From Pseudomonas sp. M30-35 (GTDB lineage Bacteria; Pseudomonadota; Gammaproteobacteria; Pseudomonadales; Pseudomonadaceae): DNA of 64,000 bases. The DNA lies in contig NZ_CP020892.1 of assembly GCF_002163625.1 (NCBI RefSeq), positions 1,984,001 through 2,048,000 of the forward strand, given 5' to 3'. The notes under the pieces were generated by a model. It was not told the origin of the DNA. It worked only from the letters and a program-made list of their open reading frames with translations, and searched no databases. The position numbers were made by a program, and so were the translations under genes. Of this stretch, positions 26,494 through 35,136 are shown piece by piece; position 1 is the first letter of the stretch, and each line of letters starts with the position of its first letter.

Positions 26494-27444
26494 ATGCTCA
26501 GTACTACTGCCTCCAACCTGTACTGGATGTCGCGCTACCTGGAACGTGCCGAGAATCTGGCGCGCATGCTCGAAGTCAGTTATTCGCTGTCATTGATGCC
26601 GCAAGATGATCACGGCAATGGCCTCGATGAGCTAGCCATGCCGCTGATTATTACCGGTACGCTTGAGGTGTATCTGGAGCAGCACGGCGAAATGCATGCC
26701 GAGCGTATGCTTAATTTCTTTGGCCTGGACGCCAATAATCCAGCGAGCATTTATTGCTGCCTGCAAGCTGCTCGGGTCAATGCACATGCTGTACGTGGGC
26801 GTATTACCGCGGACATGTGGGAGAACATTAACGCCAGTTGGCTAGAGATTCGTGACATCTCCCAGCAGGGAATTGGCCGATACGGAATCAGCCACTTTTG
26901 CGAATGGGTCAAGGAGCGTTCGCACCTGTTCCGGGGGGCGACGTTCGGCACCATCATGCGCGGCGAAGCGTATCGCTTCATCCGTTTGGGAACATTTATC
27001 GAGCGTGCGGACAACACATTGCGCTTGCTCGATGCGCGCTATGAGCTGCTTGGCGAAGACATTGACGAAGTCGAGGGTCGCTCAGCACGTAGCTATTACC
27101 AGTGGACTGCATTATTGCGTGCACTGTCTTCATTCGAGGCATTTGCCGAGATTTACCGTGGCTCACCTGGCGCGCGCAAAGTATCTGAGTTGCTGCTGCT
27201 GCGCCCTGAAGTTCCACGTTCACTGCGCTCGTGCACAGAAGAGCTGTATTTGATGCTGAGTAGTTTGCCCGGTGACAACGGTCGTCCGGCGCAACGTCTG
27301 GCAGCAGAGCTTGAAGCGCGTTTGCGCTACACAACCATCGATGAAGTATTGGACGAAGGCCTGCACACTTGGCTGAATGATTTAATTCTGCTGATTCGTG
27401 AGCTGGGCCAAGCCATCCATAGCTCTTATCTGGAGGTCGCATGA
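26494..27444 (+). CDS. Alpha-E domain protein (DUF403, Anbu cluster)
   Basis: A 316-aa all-helical alpha-E protein, opening LSTTASNLYWMSRYLERAENLARML and with SHFCEWVKERSHLFRGATFGTIMR and FIRLGTFIERADNTLRLLD. The family always travels with ATP-grasp and transglutaminase genes and has no proven biochemical activity. Start ATG 26494 follows GGGGGA by 6 nt and lies 2 bp after the ATP-grasp stop. Its own stop overlaps the next start (ATGA). Confidence 0.9.
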   Translation: MLSTTASNLYWMSRYLERAENLARMLEVSYSLSLMPQDDHGNGLDELAMPLIITGTLEVYLEQHGEMHAERMLNFFGLDANNPASIYCCLQAARVNAHAVRGRITADMWENINASWLEIRDISQQGIGRYGISHFCEWVKERSHLFRGATFGTIMRGEAYRFIRLGTFIERADNTLRLLDARYELLGEDIDEVEGRSARSYYQWTALLRALSSFEAFAEIYRGSPGARKVSELLLLRPEVPRSLRSCTEELYLMLSSLPGDNGRPAQRLAAELEARLRYTTIDEVLDEGLHTWLNDLILLIRELGQAIHSSYLEVA

Positions 27445-28238
27445 GACTGTCCATTAGCCACGACACCACCTATAAGTATGACGAAGAAGTCCGCTCCAGC
27501 ATCCAGTACTTACGTATCACACCGCAGCAAAATGAACAGCAACAAGTACTCAGCTGGAAGCTAAACCTGCCACGTCCGGTCCGTGCCCAGCGTGACCCTT
27601 ACGGCAATATCCTGCATGTGCTGACCGTGGATGTACCGCATGACAGTATCGTTATTGGTGCGCACGGCCAGGTTGATATTGACGACACTTGTGAGTCCTT
27701 ACACGAGAAGCAATCGGCCTTGCCGTTCTTGCGTACAACGCGGCTGACCGAGCCCAATCAGGCATTGCGTGAGTTTGCCAGCGTTCAATGCAAAACGCGG
27801 CGTGATCGCACGGCAATGATTGATTTGATGCAGGCCCTGAACGCGCATATTCGTTACGAGAAGGGTGTGACCACAACCGAGACCAGCGCTGGCGAGGCGT
27901 TCGCCGCCGGGTGTGGCGTCTGTCAGGATCACGCCCATGCATTCTTGGCCTGTGCCCGCAGCTTGGGCGTGCCTTCACGTTACGTTTCAGGTTATTTGTA
28001 CACCGATGACAGTGACCATTTGGCCAGTCATGCTTGGGCGGAGTCCTGGCTCGACGGGGCCTGGTACAGCTTTGATATCACCAATAACCTGACCCTGCCT
28101 GAACGCCATTTGAGGCTTGCGGTGGGTCTTGATTACTTGGATGCGTGCCCGGTTCGTGGCATGCGACGTGGTGGTGGAGGCGAGCAGATGCACGCTCACG
28201 TTGATGTCTCGCCACTGCTCATGGTGCAAGCGCAGTAG
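27441..28238 (+). CDS. Transglutaminase-like cysteine peptidase (Anbu cluster)
   Basis: A 265-aa transglutaminase-fold protein. The N-terminal bacterial transglutaminase-like domain (residues 1-80, SISHDTTYKYDEEVRSS) precedes the core with catalytic Cys in GCGVCQDHAHAFLA, His in LASHAWAESWL and Asp in WYSFDITNN. It could cleave or form amide bonds, opposite or complementary to the ATP-grasp ligase. ATGA overlap with the alpha-E gene supports coupling. A terminator-like hairpin separates it from the Anbu gene 62 bp later. Confidence 0.9.
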   Translation: MRLSISHDTTYKYDEEVRSSIQYLRITPQQNEQQQVLSWKLNLPRPVRAQRDPYGNILHVLTVDVPHDSIVIGAHGQVDIDDTCESLHEKQSALPFLRTTRLTEPNQALREFASVQCKTRRDRTAMIDLMQALNAHIRYEKGVTTTETSAGEAFAAGCGVCQDHAHAFLACARSLGVPSRYVSGYLYTDDSDHLASHAWAESWLDGAWYSFDITNNLTLPERHLRLAVGLDYLDACPVRGMRRGGGGEQMHAHVDVSPLLMVQAQ

Positions 28239-28258
28239 CACGAAGAACTGAAACACAG

Positions 28259-28281
28259 AAGGCCCAGTATTGCTGGGCCTT
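28259..28281 (+). terminator. Hairpin between transglutaminase and Anbu genes
   Basis: A perfect 9-bp stem AAGGCCCAG / CTGGGCCTT with a 5-nt loop is followed by only a short T stretch. It may partly terminate transcription and lower Anbu expression relative to the three upstream genes. Confidence 0.6.
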
Positions 28282-28300
28282 GTCATGTAAGGGATTGGTT

Positions 28301-29035
28301 ATGACCTACTGCGTCGGAATAAGCTTGGAGCAAGGCTTGGTGTTTGTGTCGGATTCGCGCACAAATGCCGGTGTGGATCACATCGCTACATTTCGTAAGC
28401 TGCATGTATTCGGTGTGCCGGGTGAGCGGATTATCGTTCTGCAAACCGCGGGTAATTTAGCGACGTCACAGTCAGTGATCAGTCTGTTACAACAGCGCTT
28501 GAATAGTGAGTGTATCAACCTCAACAGCGTGGCCAATCTTTATCAAGCGACTTCACTTGTGAGTGAAACCATGCGTGAAGTTATGGCACGTGACAGTAAT
28601 GGGGTAATGATGCAGGGCGTTGACCTGAGCTGCTCGTTTATCGTTGGCGGGCAGGTGAGTGGCGAGGCGCCGGGGCTTTATAATATTTATCCGCAGGGCA
28701 ACTTCATCGCCGCAACTGAAGACACACCTTACTTTCAGATTGGTGAAAGTAAATATGGCAAACCTATTCTCGATCGCTCGCTGGATAATGGTGCGAGTTT
28801 GGAACATGCCCTGCTGACTGCATTGATCTCATTCGATTCGACGATTCGCAGTAATCTCTCGGTCGGTATGCCTTTGGATGTGCTGGTCTACAACGCTAAC
28901 AGCTTGCATGTGCCAAGCGGTTTTCGTGTCAATGAAGATGATGTTTATTATCAAGGTATTCGCCAGCAGTGGGGCGATGCATTGAAGCAGTTGCTGTTAG
29001 AACTGCCTTCAACACCTGAGCAATACCTGTTGTAA
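28301..29035 (+). CDS. Anbu, proteasome-like peptidase
   Basis: A 244-aa Ntn-hydrolase of the ancestral beta-subunit (Anbu) family. After Met removal the N-terminus is Thr1 (MTYCVGISLEQG), the expected nucleophile; Asp17 lies in FVSDSR and a lysine at 32 in FRKLHVF. Anbu assembles into open helical or ring-like homo-oligomers; the natural substrate is unknown. The ATG at 28301 is chosen over an upstream frame because it places Thr directly after Met. It closes the ATP-grasp, alpha-E, transglutaminase cluster with which Anbu typically occurs. Confidence 0.9.
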   Translation: MTYCVGISLEQGLVFVSDSRTNAGVDHIATFRKLHVFGVPGERIIVLQTAGNLATSQSVISLLQQRLNSECINLNSVANLYQATSLVSETMREVMARDSNGVMMQGVDLSCSFIVGGQVSGEAPGLYNIYPQGNFIAATEDTPYFQIGESKYGKPILDRSLDNGASLEHALLTALISFDSTIRSNLSVGMPLDVLVYNANSLHVPSGFRVNEDDVYYQGIRQQWGDALKQLLLELPSTPEQYLL

Positions 29036-29042
29036 GAAGGCT

Positions 29043-29064
29043 GCATGCAACAGTTGTTGCATGC
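29043..29064. terminator. Hairpin between Anbu and cytochrome c genes
   Basis: A perfect 9-bp stem GCATGCAAC / GTTGCATGC with a 4-nt loop lies between convergent genes. There is no T run, so this is a possible bidirectional terminator. Confidence 0.4.
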
Positions 29065-29071
29065 GCAAGGA

Positions 29072-29884
29072 CTACTGGAGTTTGCGCCCAGCCATGTGGC
29101 TCAGGTATGCCAATAGCTGCTTCAGCTCCACGTTGCTGATGCTGGCCTCACTGAAGGTTGGCATTTTGCCTTGTGGCCAGTGACGCATACTTTGCGGGTC
29201 GCGAATGTAGCGGCTGAGAAATTCAGGTTTGAAGTATTCCGTTGGGTTATGAGGCAGGTTCAAGTCCGGACCAAACTGCGAGTCACCAGCCTTGTTTAAA
29301 CGGTGACAAGCCATGCAGTTTTTTTGGTACTGAGCAAAGCCGAGTTGTACCTCTTCACTCGCATCCGCCGCCGGCAAAAGTGCCGGGAAACGTTCTGCAA
29401 CCACAGGCAGGCGGCGTAAAGTCGCAACCTGATATGGCCACTGCTCAGGGCCAATATTGCCCGCCTGAGGATTTTGCCAGACCAAGTAAAAGGGGCCGGC
29501 GCTGTAGTCTTTACTACCCAGTGCTGGCCATGGCTTTGAGGGTTCCTCGATCGCCAGCCAAGCTTTTGCCCCTTGGGTGTTCAGCAAGGGGGCTGCGGGT
29601 AGCTCTGCGGCAAATCCATCTGCGGCAACTGCTTGAATATGCTCGTCGGGTTTAACTGATTTGAGCAGAACGGCCACGGGTACTGCTTTGTAATTCATGG
29701 CGCGTTTGTAGCTCACGTCAGCCGGGATATTGATTTCTCGCATTTGCGGCAAAGCCAGCAGCTCAGCGGTCGACCAGCTTTTACTTTGCTCGCCTAGCTC
29801 GACGTTCAGTTGAGCTGCATGACTGCTTGCGCAGGTGAAAAATACTGAGAACAGCACAACGCCAAGATAAGTGTGCGATTTCAA
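29072..29884 (-). CDS. Cytochrome c with N-terminal molybdopterin-enzyme-like domain
   Basis: A 270-aa exported protein with a signal peptide ending near SSHA (residue 23). Residues about 25-160 resemble a reduced oxidoreductase molybdopterin-binding fold (WSTAELLALPQ, YKAVPVAVLLKSV, AWLAIEEPSKPWP, GPFYLVWQNP), without an evident cofactor cysteine. A single class I cytochrome c follows, with CMACH at about residue 190 and a distal methionine in GKMPTFSEA. Translation starts at TTG (29884), with GGGAGGA 6 nt before it. The start overlaps the stop of the rhodanese remnant (TTGA). Confidence 0.8.
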   Translation of the reverse strand: MKSHTYLGVVLFSVFFTCASSHAAQLNVELGEQSKSWSTAELLALPQMREINIPADVSYKRAMNYKAVPVAVLLKSVKPDEHIQAVAADGFAAELPAAPLLNTQGAKAWLAIEEPSKPWPALGSKDYSAGPFYLVWQNPQAGNIGPEQWPYQVATLRRLPVVAERFPALLPAADASEEVQLGFAQYQKNCMACHRLNKAGDSQFGPDLNLPHNPTEYFKPEFLSRYIRDPQSMRHWPQGKMPTFSEASISNVELKQLLAYLSHMAGRKLQ

Positions 29885-30114
29885 TTGCGATCCTCCCGCA
29901 CAGTCTTCAATCCTTCATCATTGCCCGAGTTTGTGACGTGGCTATAACTTGGTTTGATCGGCGGGTCTTGCGCGACTTCTTGCTTGTCGGTACGCACATC
30001 AATCAACAGCGCATCCTTTATATGAATCGCATCTATTACTTTTTGCTGGTCAACATTGGCAGCGGAAATAGTCGCGCTTGAGCACAGTGCAAGCAACCCC
30101 ATTAGAACGCGCAT
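29881..30114 (-). pseudogene. Probable rhodanese remnant, internally deleted
   Basis: A 77-codon frame with a good signal peptide (MRVLMGLLALCSSATISA) and the rhodanese opening strand ALLIDVRTD. It then breaks off into an unrelated tail (KQEVAQDPPIKPSY...) instead of the roughly 100 residues that should carry the catalytic cysteine loop. Complete rhodaneses commonly precede such cytochromes, so an internal deletion is the best reading. The frame still overlaps the cytochrome start and contains its ribosome-binding site, so it may still be translated. Confidence 0.5.
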
Positions 30115-30236
30115 GATCGTCTCCTTTGATCATCACTGGTAGCGTCAAGATACCAGCAAACTTCCCTGTGTTGTGGGTGTGCTGTACTGCGAAAGCTGTC
30201 CGTTTTAACGGCTGGCTTGCCCGGCGAGGGCGAGAG

Positions 30237-30332
30237 TTACCTGATGATATGCGTCAGGTTGGGGATGATCAGTACGACTGTAATGACGAATACAATCAAA
30301 CTGGCTTGGCGGATTTTTGGCTGATTACGCAT
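30237..30332 (-). CDS. Possible 31-aa single-helix membrane protein
   Basis: A short frame reads MRNQPKIRQASLIVFVITV followed by VLIIPNLTHIIR. A basic N-terminus leads into one membrane helix, a typical bacterial small membrane protein layout. AAAGG lies about 10 nt before the ATG. It is upstream of the rhodanese/cytochrome unit on the same strand. No family is recognised. Confidence 0.35.
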   Translation of the reverse strand: MRNQPKIRQASLIVFVITVVLIIPNLTHIIR

Positions 30333-30431
30333 GGCAATTGCCTTTTATTGTTGGAACAACAACTGTTACTTGAGCGCGGTCGTTGACTCTTCAACTGAAG
30401 AAACTTCGCGCCCAAAGCTTTGACTGACATT

Positions 30432-30501
30432 GCGGGTACTACCGTTGTGGGTACAACCATTGTAGGTACTACGATTGCTGGAACTAGATTGCTGGGACTA
30501 C
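30432..30501 (+). repeat. Degenerate 15-bp tandem repeat, about five units
   Basis: Successive units are GCGGGTACTACCGTT, GTGGGTACAACCATT, GTAGGTACTACGATT, GCTGGAACTAGATT and GCTGGGACTAC. The core GGTACTAC is recognisable throughout. It lies in the large gap 30115-30946, and the gradual divergence suggests an old repeat. Reading-frame content is not preserved. Confidence 0.65.
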
Positions 30502-30624
30502 GGGAGGGCAGATATGCCCAATCAAGATCAGCTGGTTGCGACCTGAAAGAACTGTCGGTAGCTAGCTAATATTAGGCTTACGTCACAAAAAATCTAGAAG
30601 ACTTGGCTGTAATTGGAGTTGCTT

Positions 30625-30640
30625 TAACAACTTGTTGTTA
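30625..30640. promoter_or_regulatory. Perfect 16-bp palindrome in the thiolase upstream region
   Basis: TAACAACTTGTTGTTA is fully self-complementary, about 305 bp before the thiolase start, within an 832-bp region with no large gene. It could be an operator for the beta-oxidation pair downstream or for something on the other strand; the distance argues for a long leader or an unseen promoter. Confidence 0.3.
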
Positions 30641-30946
30641 TGTCAGCGCATCGCTAGCTAAGAGCAACCCTTGTGCCAGAGGCATTCATTGCTTTTTTAT
30701 AACAAAGTGCCACTACTGAACCGTTTGTCTGAGAGTTGATATTGGCTCTCAATGAGGTGTCGGTATGGTTGAACAAAGCGGTCAATAGTGCTGAGCACAT
30801 CGGTCATTGAGGCCAGCGCCATGCGGCGTATTGTAATCATCAGGAACGTATTGGCGTTGCTGGCCGCGACAAAGCAACCTGATGAGCTAATTACAACAAG
30901 ACGCCTAGCGCTACACGCTAGCCTCCTGAGGAAGTTTGAGGACGTT

Positions 30947-32152
30947 ATGACCGAAGCATATATTTTTGATGCGGTGCGCACGCCCCGCGGTAAAGGTAAG
31001 AAGGACGGGGCGCTTTACAGCGTTAAACCGGTCAATCTAATTGCAGGTTTGCTACACGCATTGCAAACACGTAACAACCTCGATACCAGCCATGTGGATG
31101 ACATCGTCCTGGGCTGCGTGACCCCGGTCGGTGATCAGGGCGCAGATATCGCTAAAACTGCAGCGATGGTTGCCGACTGGGATGTAAGTGTTTCGGGTGT
31201 GCAGCTTAATCGGTTTTGCGCCTCAGGCCTTGAAGCCGTCAACCTTGGTGCAATGAAAGTCCGTTCAGGTTTTGAGGATTTGGTGGTGGTCGGCGGGGTT
31301 GAGTCGATGTCGCGGATTCCCATGGGTTCTGATGGTGGCGCATGGGTAATGGACCCTGAAACCAACATGCATACGCACTTCACCCCGCAAGGCATTGGTG
31401 CTGACTTGATCGCCACGCTTGAGGGATTTAGCCGTGCTGACGTGGATGCCTACGCACTGCGTTCGCAGCAAAAAGCGGCGCGAGCCAGCGCTGATGGTTC
31501 GTTCAATAAGTCGTTGGTTCCAGTGGTCGATCAAAACGGCATCGTGCTGCTTGATCACGATGAGTTTATTCGTGGTGATTCAACTGTCGAAGGTCTGGCC
31601 AAGCTTAAGCCCAGCTTCGAAATGATGGGGCAGATGGGCTTTGATAGCACGGCGCTTCGGGTTTATAGCCACGTCGAGCGTATAAACCATGTGCACACGC
31701 CGGGTAATAGCTCGGGCATCGTCGATGGATCCGCACTGATGCTAATCGGCTCCGAAGCCAAGGGCCGTGAGTTGGGGCTAAAACCACGCGCTCGTATTGT
31801 CGCCACGGCAGTAACCGGCACCGATCCAACCATCATGCTTACCGGGCCTGCGCCAGCTACGCGCAAGGCGCTGGCAAAGGCGGGCCTGAATGTCGATGAC
31901 ATCGATTTGTTCGAAGTCAATGAAGCCTTCGCCTCGGTGGTCATGAAATTTATGAAAGACATGGGCGTCAGCGAGGACAAGGTCAATGTCAACGGCGGCT
32001 CGATCGCAATGGGGCACCCGCTAGGTGCAACAGGCTGCGCAATCCTCGGCACCTTGCTCGATGAGCTTGAAAAGCGCGAACTGCGCTATGGCTTGGCCAC
32101 CTTGTGTGTCGGCGGCGGCATGGGCATTGCCACCATCATCGAACGAATTTAA
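30947..32152 (+). CDS. Acetyl-CoA C-acyltransferase (thiolase) of a beta-oxidation pair
   Basis: A 401-aa thiolase. Acylation cysteine C91 is in [12 protein letters not shown], followed by the EVNEAFA motif, [18 protein letters not shown] and the C-terminal proton-transfer cysteine in TLCVGGGMG. Start ATG 30947 ([16 protein letters not shown]) has GAGGA 4 nt upstream, whereas the longer frame begins in the non-coding leader. With the multifunctional gene 88 bp downstream it forms a second fatty-acid oxidation unit like PA1736-PA1737 of P. aeruginosa (from memory). Confidence 0.93.
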   Translation: MTEAYIFDAVRTPRGKGKKDGALYSVKPVNLIAGLLHALQTRNNLDTSHVDDIVLGCVTPVGDQGADIAKTAAMVADWDVSVSGVQLNRFCASGLEAVNLGAMKVRSGFEDLVVVGGVESMSRIPMGSDGGAWVMDPETNMHTHFTPQGIGADLIATLEGFSRADVDAYALRSQQKAARASADGSFNKSLVPVVDQNGIVLLDHDEFIRGDSTVEGLAKLKPSFEMMGQMGFDSTALRVYSHVERINHVHTPGNSSGIVDGSALMLIGSEAKGRELGLKPRARIVATAVTGTDPTIMLTGPAPATRKALAKAGLNVDDIDLFEVNEAFASVVMKFMKDMGVSEDKVNVNGGSIAMGHPLGATGCAILGTLLDELEKRELRYGLATLCVGGGMGIATIIERI

Positions 32153-32240
32153 TCAGCGTTCAGCGCATGCTTGCTGGCTAACCCGATAAGCGGATTGCCA
32201 CCTCGCGCTAAACCTCTCCCAACTGCAGGGATATCAAGAC

Positions 32241-34385
32241 ATGACAGATGCTATCCACTACCAAAAAGGCCAGGACAATATCGTCGTCCTGACCATCGAT
32301 ATGCCGGGGCAAAGCGCCAATACCATGAACGCGGTTTACCGCGAAGCGATGGCCGCGACCGTTGATCGGCTTGAGGCTGAAAAAGACAGCATTTCCGGCG
32401 TGATCATTACCTCCGCCAAGAAAACCTTTTTCGCGGGTGGCGACTTAAACGAGCTGGTCAAAGTCACCAAGGCTGATGCCAGTGACTTTTATCACATGGT
32501 ACTCGGTATCAAAGCGCAATTACGCCGCCTCGAACTACTCGGCAAACCCGTAGTGGCTGCCATTAATGGTGCCGCATTGGGTGGCGGCTGGGAGATTTGC
32601 CTGGCGTGTCATCAGCGTATTGCTCTGGATAACAGTAGCGTGCAAATCGGTTTGCCCGAAGTCACCCTTGGTTTGTTGCCGGGCGGTGGTGGCGTGGTGC
32701 GTATGGTGCGTTTGCTTGGTCTTGAGAAGGCTTTGCCGTATCTGGCTGAAGGCAAAAAAGTACGCCCTGATGCAGCGCTTAAAGCGGGGTTGATCCATCA
32801 ATTGGCGACTGATAAAGACGACATGATGGCCAAGGCGCGGGCCTGGATTAATGAGAATCCAGCTGCCAAACAGCCTTGGGATACACCAGGTTATAAGATT
32901 CCGGGTGGCACTCCGGCAAGTCCAAGCGCGGCGCAGATGCTGGCGATTGCGCCATCAGTTTTGCGCGATAAAACCAAGGGCTGTTTCCCTGCGCCCGAGA
33001 AAATCATGTGCGCAGCAGTTGAGGGCGCGCAAGTTGATTTCGATACCGCGCAACTGATTGAAACCCGTTACTTCACCGAGTTGACGACCGGCCAAGTGGC
33101 GAAAAACATGATTGGCACCTTTTGGTTCCAGCTTAACGAAATCAACGCGGGCGGTTCGCGGCCCAAAGGCTTTGAGCCGAGCGTTACACGCAAAGTCGGT
33201 GTGTTGGGTGCTGGCATGATGGGGGCCGGTATTGCTTATGTCTCAGCCGCAGCAGGCATCGAAGTGGTGCTCAAGGATGTGTCGCTGGAGGCTGCGCAGA
33301 AGGGCAAAGCCTATTCCGCCAAGCTACTCGACAAGAAAGTTTCGCGCGGTCATATGACGGCTGAAAAGCGTGAAGCGTTTTTAGCCTTGATCAACCCAAG
33401 CGACAACGAAGCGGATTTCGCTGGCTGCGACTTAATCATCGAAGCTGTTTTTGAAGACCGCGACCTCAAGGCCAAGGTTACTGCCGCCGCCGAGCGTAAT
33501 GCGTTGAGTGATGCGGTTATCGCTTCAAACACTTCAACCTTGCCGATCACTGGTTTGGCTAAGGCTATTGAGAAGCAAGATAAGTTTATTGGCCTGCACT
33601 TTTTCAGCCCGGTCGACAAAATGCCGCTGGTTGAGATTATCCGCGGTGAGCACACCAGCGATGAAACCCTCGCGCGTGGTTTCGATTATGTGATGCAGAT
33701 TAAAAAGACCCCAATAGTGGTGAATGACAGCCGTGGCTTTTTCACCTCGCGGGTGTTTGGCACCTTTACCAACGAAGGTATCGCCATGCTTGGCGAAGGT
33801 ATTAGTGCGGCGTTGATAGAAAATGAGGCACGTAAAGCTGGGATGCCAGTGGGGCCGTTGGCGATTAGTGATGAAGTCTCGATGAGCCTGATGAATCACG
33901 TGCGTCAACAAACCATCAAAGATCTTGCCGCAGAAGGTAAGCAACTGCCTGAGCACAAGGCCTTTGCGGTTATCGATATGATGCTCAACGAATACAAACG
34001 TCCGGGTAAGGCTGCCGGTGGTGGTTTTTATGAATACCCGGAAGGCGCCAAGAAGTACCTGTGGCCCGAGCTGAAAACTCGCTTCGAACAAGCGTCGGCG
34101 CAAATATCGCAACAGGATGTACGCGACCGCATTCTGTTTATTCAGGCCATTGAAACTGTGCGTTGCCTGGAAGAGGGCGTATTGACCTCAGTTGCAGATG
34201 CCAATATTGGTTCAATCTTCGGCATTGGTTTCGCGGCCTGGACTGGCGGTGCGCTGCAGTTTATCAACCAATATGGGTTGAAGGATTTTGTCGCGCGCGC
34301 CGAGTATCTGGCTGAGCAATACGGCGAACGTTTTACTCCACCCGCACTGCTGCTGGATAAAGCCGCTAAAGGTGAAACGTTCTAA
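32241..34385 (+). CDS. Enoyl-CoA hydratase / 3-hydroxyacyl-CoA dehydrogenase (FadB/FadJ-like)
   Basis: A 714-aa multifunctional beta-oxidation protein. Residues 1-190 are a crotonase domain with oxyanion loop FFAGGDLNELV, a second loop GAALGGGWEICLA and catalytic glutamate in GLPEVTLGLLPG. From about residue 310 comes the NAD-binding domain (VGVLGAGMMGAGIA), then ASNTSTLPIT, GLHFFSPVDKMPLVEI and the C-terminal hydroxyacyl-CoA dehydrogenase domain. Length matches FadJ. The gene works with the thiolase upstream; substrate chain length cannot be told from sequence. Confidence 0.92.
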   Translation: MTDAIHYQKGQDNIVVLTIDMPGQSANTMNAVYREAMAATVDRLEAEKDSISGVIITSAKKTFFAGGDLNELVKVTKADASDFYHMVLGIKAQLRRLELLGKPVVAAINGAALGGGWEICLACHQRIALDNSSVQIGLPEVTLGLLPGGGGVVRMVRLLGLEKALPYLAEGKKVRPDAALKAGLIHQLATDKDDMMAKARAWINENPAAKQPWDTPGYKIPGGTPASPSAAQMLAIAPSVLRDKTKGCFPAPEKIMCAAVEGAQVDFDTAQLIETRYFTELTTGQVAKNMIGTFWFQLNEINAGGSRPKGFEPSVTRKVGVLGAGMMGAGIAYVSAAAGIEVVLKDVSLEAAQKGKAYSAKLLDKKVSRGHMTAEKREAFLALINPSDNEADFAGCDLIIEAVFEDRDLKAKVTAAAERNALSDAVIASNTSTLPITGLAKAIEKQDKFIGLHFFSPVDKMPLVEIIRGEHTSDETLARGFDYVMQIKKTPIVVNDSRGFFTSRVFGTFTNEGIAMLGEGISAALIENEARKAGMPVGPLAISDEVSMSLMNHVRQQTIKDLAAEGKQLPEHKAFAVIDMMLNEYKRPGKAAGGGFYEYPEGAKKYLWPELKTRFEQASAQISQQDVRDRILFIQAIETVRCLEEGVLTSVADANIGSIFGIGFAAWTGGALQFINQYGLKDFVARAEYLAEQYGERFTPPALLLDKAAKGETF

Positions 34386-34419
34386 GTTTTTTCGCCCAGC
34401 GTTTATCCCGCCCCAAATT

Positions 34420-34444
34420 AAACCGGCTCTCAATGAGCCGGTTT
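34420..34444. terminator. Terminator after the beta-oxidation pair
   Basis: A perfect 10-bp stem AAACCGGCTC / GAGCCGGTTT with a 5-nt loop lies between the convergent FadJ-like gene and a small exported protein gene. It has short T/A tracts on both sides, so it is likely bidirectional. Confidence 0.75.
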
Positions 34445-34451
34445 ACATTGT

Positions 34452-34706
34452 TCAGGCACTGAGCGCCTCTGAAAAGCTGCTCGGCTCGAAGCTGTTAACA
34501 AACACGTAATCAGCCTTGGGTGGCGGGGAGGTACTCATCCGCTTCAGTTGCTGAGCGATTTGCAGATTGCGTGCAATATTTGAATTGCATTCAAGCGTGC
34601 GCGCTAACGCACCAGCGGAGCCATACTCTAGCCCGAGCAAAGACAGGCCGTTGGTCATGAATGCCAGCGCCGCGATGATTAGCAGATTACGATTTTTCAG
34701 TTTCAT
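34452..34706 (-). CDS. Small membrane or exported hypothetical protein
   Basis: An 84-aa protein with a basic start and one hydrophobic segment (MKLKNRNLLIIAALAFMTN), followed by a polar region ending YVFVNSFEPSSFSEALSA. It could be a signal-anchored or secreted protein. The start at 34706 is chosen for the signal-like sequence; the ribosome-binding site is weak and in-frame upstream ATGs exist. No family is recognised. Confidence 0.5.
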   Translation of the reverse strand: MKLKNRNLLIIAALAFMTNGLSLLGLEYGSAGALARTLECNSNIARNLQIAQQLKRMSTSPPPKADYVFVNSFEPSSFSEALSA

Positions 34707-34853
34707 GATGCACTGGCCTAAAAGTGAGGTGTTACAGGTCCTTAGTGGGTGCCGGTTGAAGCGCATAAACGCTGTTTTTGAGCAGCACTGAAGCGTCACC
34801 GCTGGTCAGGGGTAAAGGTAAATAGTGGTGTGTGACAGAGGTCTGAATAACTG

Positions 34854-34898
34854 GCTTCTCCCCAGCCCTGTGTTAATCGCTCAGGGCTGGGGAGAAGC
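34854..34898. terminator. Long perfect hairpin (17-bp stem)
   Basis: The arms at 34854-34870 and 34882-34898 (GCTTCTCCCCAGCCCTG and its complement) are perfectly paired around an 11-nt loop, 4 bp after the stop of the minus-strand 64-aa gene. No T run follows. The stem is longer than the usual terminators here, so an RNA-stability or regulatory role is possible. Confidence 0.55.
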
Positions 34899-34902
34899 GT
34901 AT

Positions 34903-35097
34903 TTAGCAGCCGTAGTGTTGGCGCATTACCTGCTCGATAGCTTTACGCTCGGTGAGCTGCGTCGGCATTCGTAGCGTGGTTAACTTGCCGTCAGCCAGTT
35001 GGATTGCCAGTTCAGACTCGTAGTGAATCCCGCGCTCATCAAGGGTTGCGTAAGTCACTGCGTAAACATTTTGCTGAGTGATGAATTCGACAGTCAT
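34903..35097 (-). CDS. Small hypothetical protein, 64 aa
   Basis: MTVEFITQQNVYAVTYATL opens a soluble, beta-rich small protein ending RKAIEQVMRQHYGC. AGGGG lies about 8 nt before the ATG, so it is likely expressed. It follows the 47-aa exported protein gene on the same strand by 39 bp. No family is recognised. Confidence 0.6.
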   Translation of the reverse strand: MTVEFITQQNVYAVTYATLDERGIHYESELAIQLADGKLTTLRMPTQLTERKAIEQVMRQHYGC

Positions 35098-35136
35098 GAC
35101 CGATTCCCCTGCGTTGTAAGTGAACCGTTGTTCGGT

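Noticed and set aside
30432..30501. Possible CRISPR array
   Set aside because: Units are adjacent, degenerate and only 15 bp with no spacers; a simple tandem repeat.
34468..34485. GCCTCTGAAAAGCTGCTC resembling a MITE end and inner block
   Set aside because: Only about 18 bases match, it lies inside a coding frame, and no second end is nearby.
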